Below, one piece after another: positions 52,913 through 60,847 of a DNA stretch of 64,000 nt. The position numbers were made by a program, and so were the translations under genes. Under the pieces are notes generated by a model, which had not been told where the DNA came from, did no database searches, and saw only the letters and a list, made by a program, of their open reading frames with translations. The stretch lies in contig NZ_JAKSYD010000046.1 of assembly GCF_022829605.1 (NCBI RefSeq), positions 1 to 64,000 on the forward strand. Direction: 5' to 3'. This DNA comes from Methylobacterium sp. E-065. GTDB taxonomy: Bacteria; Pseudomonadota; Alphaproteobacteria; Rhizobiales; Beijerinckiaceae. Position 1 is the first letter of the stretch; every line of letters begins with the position of its first letter.

Positions 52913-53446
52913 TCAGCCGAACAGCGCGTCGATATCGTCCTGGGACGGCACGGCTCCGTCTGCCTGGGGGCCGTTGAGCATCAGATCCTCGGCCCGGGCC
53001 CGGCGGGTACGCTCGGTCGGGTCCGTGGAGGCAGTGTCGCGCGCCTTCACGGCGCCTACGAACCGAGCCAGGCGCTGCTCGAACAGCCGCAGCGATTCGA
53101 CCACTTTGGCGATCCGCTGCCCGGTGATGTCCTGGAACGCGCAGGCCTCGAAGATCGTGTTGATGCGCTCTTCGACCGCTGCGCGGTAGCCCGGCCCGTC
53201 GGGCAGGCCGAGCATGGCTTCGGCGGCTTCCATGATCGTGTTGGTGGCGCCGGCCGTCGCCGCGACGACGCTGCCGAGCTCCTCATGCGCCATGGGGATC
53301 CGGTCGCGACTCATCTCGTTCGCGCGGAGGGCCCCGATCTCCTCGCGGAGATGGGAGATGTACTCGGCAATCTCGCTCAACTCGGCGATGACGGCCTGCG
53401 GTTCCCGGAACCGCACTTCGGACTGCCGGGGGGCGGCTAACGACAT
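52913..53446 (-). CDS. CheZ-like phosphatase of CheY-P
   Basis: 177 residues. Long helices and the segment FEACAFQDITGQRIAKVVESL, where Asp106 and Gln110 align with the CheZ catalytic Asp and Gln. The last ten residues SQDDIDALFG form the CheY-binding peptide, also like the FliM N-terminus. GGAG sits 7 bases before ATG 53446. It lies 111 bases downstream of cheY, so a two-gene unit is likely. Confidence 0.9.
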   Translation of the reverse strand: MSLAAPRQSEVRFREPQAVIAELSEIAEYISHLREEIGALRANEMSRDRIPMAHEELGSVVAATAGATNTIMEAAEAMLGLPDGPGYRAAVEERINTIFEACAFQDITGQRIAKVVESLRLFEQRLARFVGAVKARDTASTDPTERTRRARAEDLMLNGPQADGAVPSQDDIDALFG

Positions 53447-53557
53447 GCTGTTCTCCTGAGATCGGCCACCGTCCGGACCATCCGCGCCGTGTGCGGGCGA
53501 CTTCCGAAGGATCGGGGAGCCGGGCGGACGGCGCGGGGCGCGTGTCATCGATCTCAA

Positions 53558-53941
53558 TCAGCTGCCGCAGACGGCTTCGATCTTCGATTTCAGGGTAGCG
53601 GCGTTGAACGGCTTGACGATGTAGTTGTTCACGCCGGCCTTCTTGGCGGCGATGACGTTCTCGGTCTTCGATTCGGCCGTCACCATGATGAACGGCGTCG
53701 TGCGAAGATTTTCGTCAGCGCGCACATGCCGGAGCAGCTCGTACCCCGTCATCGGCTCCATGTTCCAGTCCGAGATCACAAGGCCGTACTTGCGGTCCTT
53801 GAGACGGGCCAGTGCTTCGGTGCCGTCAGAAGCGTCATCAACCTCTTCAAAGCCGAGCTGCTTCAGAAGATTTCGAATAATGCGAACCATCGTCTGATAA
53901 TCGTCGACAACGAGGATCGGCATGCTCAAGTCGAGAGCCAT
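53558..53941 (-). CDS. cheY: CheY chemotaxis response regulator
   Basis: 127 residues. Asp13-Asp14 and phosphoacceptor Asp58 (VISDWNMEPMTGYELL), Thr88 (IMVTAES) and Lys110 (IVKPFNAATLKSKI) are all present. SMPILVVDDYQTMVRIIRNLLKQLG is the CheY start. Switches flagellar rotation when phosphorylated; CheZ next door resets it. No cheA or mcp in this window, so this is a split locus. Confidence 0.93.
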   Translation of the reverse strand: MALDLSMPILVVDDYQTMVRIIRNLLKQLGFEEVDDASDGTEALARLKDRKYGLVISDWNMEPMTGYELLRHVRADENLRTTPFIMVTAESKTENVIAAKKAGVNNYIVKPFNAATLKSKIEAVCGS

Positions 53942-53994
53942 CGAACCACTACTCCGTAATTGCCCGGCGGGAGGCCGCGACGGCTCCCGGAAAG

Positions 53995-54081
53995 ATTAAC
54001 GCTTCGCTATGGCTGCAATTTAGCTGCGCCGCACGTGATTTTAAATAGGGCCTGCGCATTGCGAAGCCGTTAATTGCAGCC
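53995..54081. repeat. Interleaved inverted repeats (A-B-A'-B') between cheY and ribF
   Basis: A: ATTAACGCTTCGCTATG (53995-54011) pairs with CATTGCGAAGCCGTTAAT (54057-54074), with one gap and one mismatch. B: GGCTGCAATT (54011-54020) pairs exactly with AATTGCAGCC (54072-54081). The order A-B-A'-B' cannot fold as two nested stems; it is a pseudoknot topology or two alternative pairings. AT-rich divergent promoter region. Confidence 0.55.
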
Positions 54082-54233
54082 GGCGGCGCATGGGATGCCA
54101 AAGTGTTGCACCGCGGCATCCGCCCCTCGCTTGACCCTCCGGGCACCTTTCGGCAGGGTCCGGTCGCGTCGGCCCCCATGCGGGCATGGCCTGCGATCCG
54201 AACCCGACCTTTCGCGTATCCGACCCCGACACA

Positions 54234-55220
54234 ATGGCCTCAGGCGACGAGACGGCGGCGCGGTCCTTCACCATCGGCCGTCCTGACACGCCGGTTCCGC
54301 CGGACCTTGCGGGGGCCGTGGCAGCGATCGGCAATTTCGACGGCATCCATCTCGGCCATCGCGTCCTCGTGGAGAGCGTGCGGGCGGCGGCTCGGGACGC
54401 CGGCCGGCCGGCCGTCGTGCTGACCTTCGAGCCGCACCCGCGGGCCTATTTCACCCCCGACGCGCCGATGTTCCGCCTCACCAGCCTCGCCGCCAAGGAG
54501 GTCGTGTTCGCGCGCCTGGGGCTCGATGGGCTGATCGTGCGCCGGTTCGACGGGGCGCTCGCCGCCACGGGCGCGCGCGCCTTCGTGATCGACTTCCTGA
54601 AGGACTCGCTCGGCCTGTCCGGCGTGGTGGTCGGTCACGATTTTCATTTCGGCCGTGGCCGTGAGGGCACACCTGCGGTCCTGGCTGATCTGTGCCGGGA
54701 GGCGGGCCTGAGCTGCCGCATCGTGGCGCCGGTCGCCCTCGGCGACGAGGCAGACCCGGTGTCGTCGAGTGCGATCCGCGCGGCGCTCGCCGCGGGGGAC
54801 GTCGCCCGGGCCAACGCCCTGCTGGGCTACCGCTGGTTCGTGCTGGGCCCCGTCCGCCACGGCGACAAGCGCGGCCGGCAGCTCGGCTTTCCCACCGCCA
54901 ACGTGATGGTGCCCGATTGCGGTCTTGCGCACGGGATCTACGCGGTGCGGGTGCGCCTCGCATCGGGCCGGTTCCGCGATGGTGTGGCCAGCTACGGCCG
55001 CCGCCCGACCTTCGACGATGGGGCGCCGCTCCTCGAGACCTACCTGTTCGATTTCTCCGGCGATCTTTACGGTCAGGAGATCGCCGTGGAGTTCGTGGGC
55101 TATATCCGCGGCGAGGAGCGGTTCGCCAGCGCCGAGGCGCTGGTCGAACGGATGCACATCGACGCCGACGCGGCGCGGTCCCTGCTGGCGCACGATGCAA
55201 CCCGGTCGATGCTGGACTGA
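54234..55220 (+). CDS. ribF: Bifunctional riboflavin kinase / FAD synthetase
   Basis: 328 residues from ATG 54234 (another in-frame ATG at 54186 adds 16). N-terminal FAD synthetase with AIGNFDGIHLGHRVL and TFEPHPRAYF, VVGHDFHFGRGREG and SSSAIRAALAAGD; C-terminal riboflavin kinase with GDKRGRQLGFPTANV and SYGRRPTF. Makes FMN and FAD. Divergent from cheY. Confidence 0.95.
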   Translation: MASGDETAARSFTIGRPDTPVPPDLAGAVAAIGNFDGIHLGHRVLVESVRAAARDAGRPAVVLTFEPHPRAYFTPDAPMFRLTSLAAKEVVFARLGLDGLIVRRFDGALAATGARAFVIDFLKDSLGLSGVVVGHDFHFGRGREGTPAVLADLCREAGLSCRIVAPVALGDEADPVSSSAIRAALAAGDVARANALLGYRWFVLGPVRHGDKRGRQLGFPTANVMVPDCGLAHGIYAVRVRLASGRFRDGVASYGRRPTFDDGAPLLETYLFDFSGDLYGQEIAVEFVGYIRGEERFASAEALVERMHIDADAARSLLAHDATRSMLD

Positions 55221-55284
55221 GGTCCCGGGGGGATCGCCGGCCGCGCTGATCGTGTAGAAGGGCGGCATCAAGCAGGAGGCGGAC

Positions 55285-55503
55285 GTGCTGGGTCGTTACG
55301 AGCGCGCGAACAACGGCGAAGCGGTGGTCGAGTACGGCGACGGCACCATGCGGGTGGTCAAGCCCGGCAGCTTCGTGCGCTGCGCGGTGACCGGCGAGCC
55401 GATCCCCCTCGATGGGCTGCGCTATTGGAGCGCGCTGCGCCAGGAGGCCTATTCCTCCCCCGAGGCGATCCTGAAGCGGCTGAAGGAGACCGGCCGGCCC
55501 TGA
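55285..55503 (+). CDS. DUF2093 domain protein
   Basis: 72 residues from GTG 55285 with GGAGG 4-8 bases upstream. AVVEYGDGTMRVVKPGSFVRCAVTGEPIPLDGLRYWSALRQEAYSSPEA is the DUF2093 pattern, including a lone Cys in RCAVTG. Function unknown; typical of Hyphomicrobiales. Follows ribF after 64 bases and ends four bases before the convergent lpxK stop. Confidence 0.9.
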   Translation: MLGRYERANNGEAVVEYGDGTMRVVKPGSFVRCAVTGEPIPLDGLRYWSALRQEAYSSPEAILKRLKETGRP

Positions 55504-55506
55504 TCG

Positions 55507-56490
55507 TCAGGGAGCGGTATCGATCACCTGTCGCAGCTGGCGGCGTACAGCGTCCGGATCATCGAACACGAGGTGCACGCGCAGCACCCGCACCTGGGTC
55601 ACGAAGGACGCGGGCAGGCGCACGGCGTCCTTCTCGGTCGTGACAAGCTCGGCATCGAGTCGCCGCGCCGCCTCGACCAGGGCGGCCAGTTCGCCGTCCC
55701 GATAGGCATGGTGATCCGGGAAGGCGCGCTGCGCGGCGAGCGTGGCCCCTGCCTCAATCAGGGTGGCAAAGAATTTTTCCGGGCGCCCGATGCCCGCGAA
55801 GGCGAGGCAGCGTCGGCCGACCCAATCGTCCGTCTCCCGGACGAGGCGTGCGCGGTGGACCGGAACGCCCCGGCCCGCGGCGGCCCGGGCGATGGCGTCG
55901 CCCGGCGCCCCTTCACCGAGGACGATCAAGCCGCCGACATGGGGCCATTGCCGGGCGAGCAGCGCCCGCAGTGGCCCCGCCGGAACGGGCAGGCCGTTGC
56001 CCACGCCGACGGGTGCATCGACGACCACGAGGCTGAGATCCTTCACGAGCGACGGGTTCTGCAGCCCATCATCCATCACGATGGCGTCGGCACCCAGTCT
56101 CCGACACAGGGCGGCTCCTCCCGGCCGATCGCGCGCGACGATCGTCGGCGCCTGACGGGCGAGCAGCAACGGCTCGTCGCCGACCTCCACGGTGCTGTGC
56201 CGGCGCGGATCGACCTGCACCGGACCGGCCGTCCGGCCGCCATAGCCGCGGGACAGGAAGGCGGGTGTACGCCCGAGTTCGGCAAGCAGACCCGCGACGG
56301 TGAGCGCGGCGGGCGTCTTCCCCGCCCCACCGAGGGTGAAGTTGCCCAGGCACAGAACCGGACAGCCCGCCCGCACGCCCGTCCGGTCCATGCGCCGGGC
56401 GACCAGCGCCCCGTAGGCTGCCCCCGCGGGTGCCAGGACGCGCGCCAACGGATGGTCCGGTCCGGAAGCCCAGAATCCCGGAGGCCGCAT
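55507..56490 (-). CDS. lpxK: Tetraacyldisaccharide 4'-kinase
   Basis: 327 residues. Adds the 4'-phosphate to the lipid A precursor at the inner membrane. MRPPGFWASGPDHPLARVLAPAGAAYG start, Walker A-type LGNFTLGGAGKTPAALTV (~48-65), SRGYGG, VGDEPLLLA and MDDGLQNPSL are canonical. The ATG overlaps the waaA stop by one base (TGATG). Third gene of the DUF374-waaA-lpxK operon. Confidence 0.95.
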   Translation of the reverse strand: MRPPGFWASGPDHPLARVLAPAGAAYGALVARRMDRTGVRAGCPVLCLGNFTLGGAGKTPAALTVAGLLAELGRTPAFLSRGYGGRTAGPVQVDPRRHSTVEVGDEPLLLARQAPTIVARDRPGGAALCRRLGADAIVMDDGLQNPSLVKDLSLVVVDAPVGVGNGLPVPAGPLRALLARQWPHVGGLIVLGEGAPGDAIARAAAGRGVPVHRARLVRETDDWVGRRCLAFAGIGRPEKFFATLIEAGATLAAQRAFPDHHAYRDGELAALVEAARRLDAELVTTEKDAVRLPASFVTQVRVLRVHLVFDDPDAVRRQLRQVIDTAP

Positions 56491-57821
56491 CAGGCCCGCG
56501 CGAGCGGGCGCACGCGACCGCCCCGGTCGAGGCGTTGCAACTTCATCTGCGCGACGAACGGGTCGAGAACCGCGAGCGTGCGGGCCACAGCCCCCTCAAA
56601 GGGCTGAAGGGCCCGCTGTCCCGCCTGCGTCATGGTGGCGAGCCGAGCCTGATTCCCAAGGAGCTCGCCCGCGACCGCGGCCAGTTCGACGCCGTCCTGC
56701 ACCGCCACGGCCCCGCCGGCCCGATCGAGCGCTTGGTAGACTGTGCCGAAATTCTCGACATGCGGTCCATGCAGCACCGCCGTGCCGAGGCGCACCGGCT
56801 CGATCGGGTTCTGGCCGCCCCGGCTCACCAGCGAGCCGCCGAGGAACCCCAGGGGAGCGAGGCGGTAGAACAAGCCCAACTCGCCGATCGTGTCGGCGAC
56901 ATAGACGTCCACGGACGGGTGGGGGCGCCCTCCGGCGGAGCGCCGGGCGCTCCGCAGGCCCAGGGCTGATGCGCACTCGACGACCTCCGCGCCCCGGGAC
57001 GGATGCCGCGGGGCAATGAGCGTGAGCAGCTGGGGGAAGCGCTCCTTCAACAGGGCGTGTGCGTACGCAATGGTGGAATCCTCACCCGTATGCGTGCTGG
57101 CCGCGATCCAGATCGGCCGTCCGGCCACCATGGACCCCAGATACGCGAGTTGCTGCGGATCGGCCGGGGGCACCGAGGCGTCGAATTTCAGGTTGCCGGA
57201 GATGCTCACGCGCGGCGCGCCGAGCTGGGCGAAGCGGGCCGCATCGTCCTGGGTCTGGCTGAGGCAGATCGCGATCCGCGACAGGAGTGCCTTGGCGGTG
57301 CGCGGGCAACGCTCCCAGCCGCGGAACGAGCGTTCCGACATGCGGCCGTTGACCAGGATCAGCGGAATCTCGCGCTCGTCGAGCGCCAGGATCATGTTGG
57401 GCCAGATCTCCGATTCAGCGACGACCGCGAGGTTCGGCTGCCAGTGATCGAGGAAGCGCGCCATCCAGCGCGGGGCATCGAGGGGCATGTACTGATGGAC
57501 GGCGCCGACCGGCAGGCGGGCGCCGATCAGGTCGGCGGCCGCGCGGGTGCCCGTGGTCACCAGAACCGAGAACCCGCGGGCGATCATGCCCTCCACGAGA
57601 CCGATCAGCGACAGGGCCTCGCCGACGCTGGCGCCGTGCATCCACGCCAGGGGACCGACCGGGCGGGCCCGCCCGGGCAGGCCGCGCCGCTCGGGGAGCC
57701 GCAGCGGATCCTCCTTGCCGCGCTGCGCCCGCCACGCGAGGAGCCCGGACAGGGCCGGCTCGCCGACCCACAGGCCGGCCCGGTAAGCCTGCAGCGGCAG
57801 GGTCACGGAGGGACGCCTCAT
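56490..57821 (-). CDS. waaA: Kdo transferase
   Basis: 443 residues. GT30 enzyme that transfers Kdo from CMP-Kdo to lipid A precursor. WMHGASVGEALSLIGLVE (catalytic Glu), VVAESEIWPNMI, LVNGRMSERSFRGW, GNLKFDAS, WIAASTHTGEDSTI, APRHPSRG and GGSLVSRGGQNPIEP are all present. ATG 57821 overlaps the DUF374 stop (ATGA), so the operon is translationally coupled. Confidence 0.95.
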   Translation of the reverse strand: MRRPSVTLPLQAYRAGLWVGEPALSGLLAWRAQRGKEDPLRLPERRGLPGRARPVGPLAWMHGASVGEALSLIGLVEGMIARGFSVLVTTGTRAAADLIGARLPVGAVHQYMPLDAPRWMARFLDHWQPNLAVVAESEIWPNMILALDEREIPLILVNGRMSERSFRGWERCPRTAKALLSRIAICLSQTQDDAARFAQLGAPRVSISGNLKFDASVPPADPQQLAYLGSMVAGRPIWIAASTHTGEDSTIAYAHALLKERFPQLLTLIAPRHPSRGAEVVECASALGLRSARRSAGGRPHPSVDVYVADTIGELGLFYRLAPLGFLGGSLVSRGGQNPIEPVRLGTAVLHGPHVENFGTVYQALDRAGGAVAVQDGVELAAVAGELLGNQARLATMTQAGQRALQPFEGAVARTLAVLDPFVAQMKLQRLDRGGRVRPLARA

Positions 57822-58603
57822 GCGGCGTCTCCCACGGGTGCGGCGGCCTCGACCGTGGGCGCATCGCGGTAGAGCGCCGCCCGGTCGGCGCGCCCGACCA
57901 GCGCGTAGGCGCGGGCATGGACCCGGTTCATCTCGGCCTCGACGAAGCGCCGGAGCGTTTCGAAGGCTTCGCCCACGCTGTCGCGCGGCACATAGATCGG
58001 ATCGCCCAGCACGATCGCGCCGCGCCCGAACGGCAGGCCTAGACAGGCGCGATCCCAGGACTTGAAGCGGAGATGCCGGCTCGTCACGACGGCGGCCGGG
58101 ATGATGGGTCGGCCCGAGAGGCGGGCCAGGGTCAGGATGCCGGCGTCGCACCGGCGCGAGACCTTCGGCACGTCCGCGCTGAACGCCACGGACTCACCGT
58201 CCTTGAGCGCCCGCAGCATGGCCCGCAGCCCTTCGGCACCGCCCTTGGCGCGTACGTCCGCGGCCCGATTCCGGCCGCGGGCGCCCGAGGCCCGCATCAC
58301 CCGGACGCCGAGCCGCTCCAGCGCGATGGTGTTGATGTTGCCGTCCGTGTTTCGCGAGATGATCGTGGCGACCCTGTCGTGGGACCGGCGCATCAGGGGC
58401 ATCATGATGTGCTGGCCGTGCCACATGCCGGCGATCATCGGCGTGTGCGCGTCGATCCAGGCATTGGCCTGCCCGGCCGGCACGCCGCCGGCCTGGACCA
58501 CGAAAGGGTTGGTCCGCTGCACCAGCCGCAGGTACGCCGCCGCGAAGCGGCCGAGCAGGCGCTGTACGCCGGGCTGACGAAGGAAACGCTTGCCGAGGCT
58601 CAT
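57818..58603 (-). CDS. DUF374 lysophospholipid acyltransferase-like protein
   Basis: 261 residues. MWHGQHIMMPLMRR holds the HxxxxM-like catalytic block, then ISRNTDGNINTIALERLGVRVMRASGARGRNRAAD, SADVPKVSRRCDAGILTLARLSGRPIIP. DUF374 enzymes are thought to acylate or move lipid A or phospholipids. ATG 58603 starts MSLGKRFLRQPG. First gene of the lipid A/Kdo operon. Confidence 0.88.
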   Translation of the reverse strand: MSLGKRFLRQPGVQRLLGRFAAAYLRLVQRTNPFVVQAGGVPAGQANAWIDAHTPMIAGMWHGQHIMMPLMRRSHDRVATIISRNTDGNINTIALERLGVRVMRASGARGRNRAADVRAKGGAEGLRAMLRALKDGESVAFSADVPKVSRRCDAGILTLARLSGRPIIPAAVVTSRHLRFKSWDRACLGLPFGRGAIVLGDPIYVPRDSVGEAFETLRRFVEAEMNRVHARAYALVGRADRAALYRDAPTVEAAAPVGDAA

Positions 58604-58796
58604 GTCACGCCTGGGATGGCCGGACCGCCACCCGATCAGTTCCGGATCGAAATCGATCGCGCATGCTCTAGCCCCCGCGCATGAGACGAAACAATCGGCC
58701 CGGATCACAACCTGCGCGCGAAGCGCCGGTAAGCTGCTGCCCCCGGGGTGACGCGGATGCTCCCGCGGCACGGCGAAAACACGGCGGGCCCGCTTG

Positions 58797-58836
58797 TTTA
58801 GATTTATTCCAGACTATAGATTGGAATTGATCTAAA
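58797..58836. promoter_or_regulatory. Long palindrome upstream of the MbfA-like gene
   Basis: TTTAGATTTATTCCA and TGGAATTGATCTAAA, 13 of 15 bases symmetric, around a 10-base centre. The outer TTTAGAT/ATCTAAA resembles half-sites of the Irr box (TTTAGAA-type). It ends three bases before the ribosome site AGGGAG and 14 bases before the ATG, so it could be an operator or an RNA stem that controls translation. Most of the surrounding DNA is GC-rich; this stretch is not. Confidence 0.55.
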
Positions 58837-58849
58837 AGGGAGAGCCACT

Positions 58850-59386
58850 ATGGCCGCCGTCCTCGAGAGCTCCGCGGCGTTGACTGGAGAAGCCCGCCGC
58901 GCCTTCGTCCTGCGTTACGTGCAACCCGGTCTCGCCGGCCTGATCGATGGTTCGGTCTCGACGCTGGCGCCGATCTTTGCGGCGGCCTTCGCCACGGGTC
59001 ACAACCACGCGACCTTCCTGGTGGGCCTCGCGGCCTCGGTCGGGGCAGGGATCAGCATGGGCTTCACCGAGGCCCTGTCGGACGACGGTAGCATCACCGG
59101 CCGCGGCGACCCCTGGATCCGCGGCCTCGTCTGCGGCGCGATGACGACGCTCGGCGGTCTGGGCCACACGCTGCCCTACGCGATCCCCGACACCCTGCCG
59201 GCCGGGTGGCCGAACCCCTTCTGGCTTGCCACGGGCCTCGCGGTCCTGGTCGTCATCGTGGAGCTCGTTGCGATCGCGGCGATTCGCACCCGCTACATGG
59301 CCACGCCGTTCCCGCGCGCAGCCCTGCAGGTCATGCTCGGTGGCGCCCTGGTTCTGGCCGTCGGAATGCTCATTGGCAGCGCGTGA
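58850..59386 (+). CDS. MbfA/VIT1-like iron exporter without the ferritin-like domain
   Basis: 178 residues, about five membrane helices. [89 protein letters not shown] and [21 protein letters not shown] match the C-terminal half of MbfA iron exporters. MbfA normally carries an erythrin (ferritin-like) N-terminal domain; this protein starts almost at the first helix. AGGGAG precedes the ATG. The palindrome just upstream suggests iron control. Confidence 0.85.
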   Translation: MAAVLESSAALTGEARRAFVLRYVQPGLAGLIDGSVSTLAPIFAAAFATGHNHATFLVGLAASVGAGISMGFTEALSDDGSITGRGDPWIRGLVCGAMTTLGGLGHTLPYAIPDTLPAGWPNPFWLATGLAVLVVIVELVAIAAIRTRYMATPFPRAALQVMLGGALVLAVGMLIGSA

Positions 59387-59475
59387 CGGGAGGTGCTTGA
59401 CGGCGGCGCCCGCGCCCGCGATGCGGGGCCGGCTCCTCGGCCGCTCCCGGGCCGTCCCGCGCGGGATTACCGGCG

Positions 59476-60384
59476 TTGACCTTCCGCCTCGTCCACCTCA
59501 GCGATCCGCATGTCGGCCCCCTGGGCCGGGTGCGTCTGCATCAGCTCATCGGCAAGCGGGCCACCGGCTACGCCAATTGGCGGCGCGGCCGGTCGCGCAG
59601 TCACGACATGACCGTACTGGAGCGCTTGGTCGCCGATCTGAAAGGGCAGGGCGCCGAGCATGTCGCCTGCACGGGCGACCTGTGCAACATCGGCCTGCCG
59701 AGCGAGTGGGCGACGGCGCGCACCTTCTTGGAGGCATTGGGCCCACCGGATGCGGTGAGCTTCGTGCCGGGCAATCACGACGCCTACGTCCGCGGCTCCC
59801 TGGAAGGGCTGCTCGAGGCCTGCGGCGCCTACACGGGCGACGATTCCGGATCCGTCGGCCGCTTCCCCTATCTGCGCCGGCGCGGACCGCTCGCCCTGGT
59901 CGGCTTGTCGAGCGCGATCCCGACGAAGCCCTTCGTGGCGACGGGACGCCTGGGCGCACCGCAGCTGGCTGCGGCCGAATCGCTGCTCCGGGCGCTCGCC
60001 ACCGAGCCGGGCCGTCCATTCCGGGTCGTGATGATCCATCACCCGCCGCAACCGGGCGGCGCAACGGCGGGCCGCGAATTGCTCGACGCAGCGGCTTTCA
60101 CGGCAATGATCGGACGCGCAGGTGCGGAGTTGATCCTGCACGGCCACAATCATGTGACCAGCACCGCCCGTATCCCGGGACCCGACGGGCGCGGCGTGCC
60201 GGTCGTGGGTGCGTCTTCAGCTTCGGCCCGACCCGACGGGCATGGGGCCGTCGCGGCGCGCCGGGCCTCGTACATCGTATACGAGATCGCCCAGACGGGA
60301 GAGCGCTACGCACTCGCGGCCCGGCGCCGCGGACTGGGCGCCGAGGGCACGATGTGCGACCTCGGCCCCATTGATGTGACCTGA
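59476..60384 (+). CDS. Metallophosphoesterase
   Basis: 302 residues. The five metal motifs are all present: HLSDPHVG, CTGDLCN, VPGNHDAY, MIHHPPQ, LHGHNH. This is the calcineurin-like family; CpdA-type cAMP phosphodiesterase is possible but unproven. The TTG at 59476 begins MTFRLVHLSDPH and no better start is in frame. Cytoplasmic. Confidence 0.9.
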   Translation: MTFRLVHLSDPHVGPLGRVRLHQLIGKRATGYANWRRGRSRSHDMTVLERLVADLKGQGAEHVACTGDLCNIGLPSEWATARTFLEALGPPDAVSFVPGNHDAYVRGSLEGLLEACGAYTGDDSGSVGRFPYLRRRGPLALVGLSSAIPTKPFVATGRLGAPQLAAAESLLRALATEPGRPFRVVMIHHPPQPGGATAGRELLDAAAFTAMIGRAGAELILHGHNHVTSTARIPGPDGRGVPVVGASSASARPDGHGAVAARRASYIVYEIAQTGERYALAARRRGLGAEGTMCDLGPIDVT

Positions 60385-60389
60385 GCCGA

Positions 60390-60539
60390 TCAGGCGACGG
60401 CTGCGAGCTTCTGCCCTGTCAGGCTGGCTTCGTAGCGCTCGGCCTGGAGCCGTGTCAGACCGCAGATCAGGGCCAATGTGCCGCGATACACGGTGTACGT
60501 GCCGTCATGCGTCGGCTTGACGCGAATCACCTCTGCCAT
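60390..60539 (-). CDS. Very small protein
   Basis: 49 residues, MAEVIRVKPTHDGTYTVYRG..., ending LTGQKLAAVA. AGGACGAG lies upstream of ATG 60539. The TVYRGTLALICGLTRLQAERYEASL core reads like a short folded segment; codon use is coding-like. Unknown function. Convergent with the phosphoesterase gene and divergent from the amidase gene. Confidence 0.55.
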   Translation of the reverse strand: MAEVIRVKPTHDGTYTVYRGTLALICGLTRLQAERYEASLTGQKLAAVA

Positions 60540-60847
60540 GGGTCTCGTCCTGTGTTGGAGGTTACTTGCCGTGGACCGAGGAGATCGTCCCTCCCTCGTG
60601 AATGGGTCTGTTGAACGCGCGAACACTGAGCACGTTATCGATCGGACCCATCGTGGCAAGGGTCGGATACGGATGAATGCTTAGGTATTTCCGCTGCAGC
60701 GCGGCAAATCCTTGTGCGGACTGGCGATCCCCGGCTGCGCAAAAAAGCGGCGGCTGGCCTGCATATTGAATGCAACGATGCCACCGTGCCCGGCGACGCG
60801 AATCAGGGGCGGATTTTGGCCCCTCGGGGCGCGCGAGAGGAATTTCG
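60540..60847. other. Divergent regulatory gap before the amidase gene
   Basis: 308 bases with no convincing gene. It holds GCATATTGAATGC (a short imperfect palindrome near 60760) and a hairpin AGGGGC-GGATTTTG-GCCCCT at 60805-60824, 24 bases before the amidase start. Either may influence amidase expression; nothing else recognised. Confidence 0.5.
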
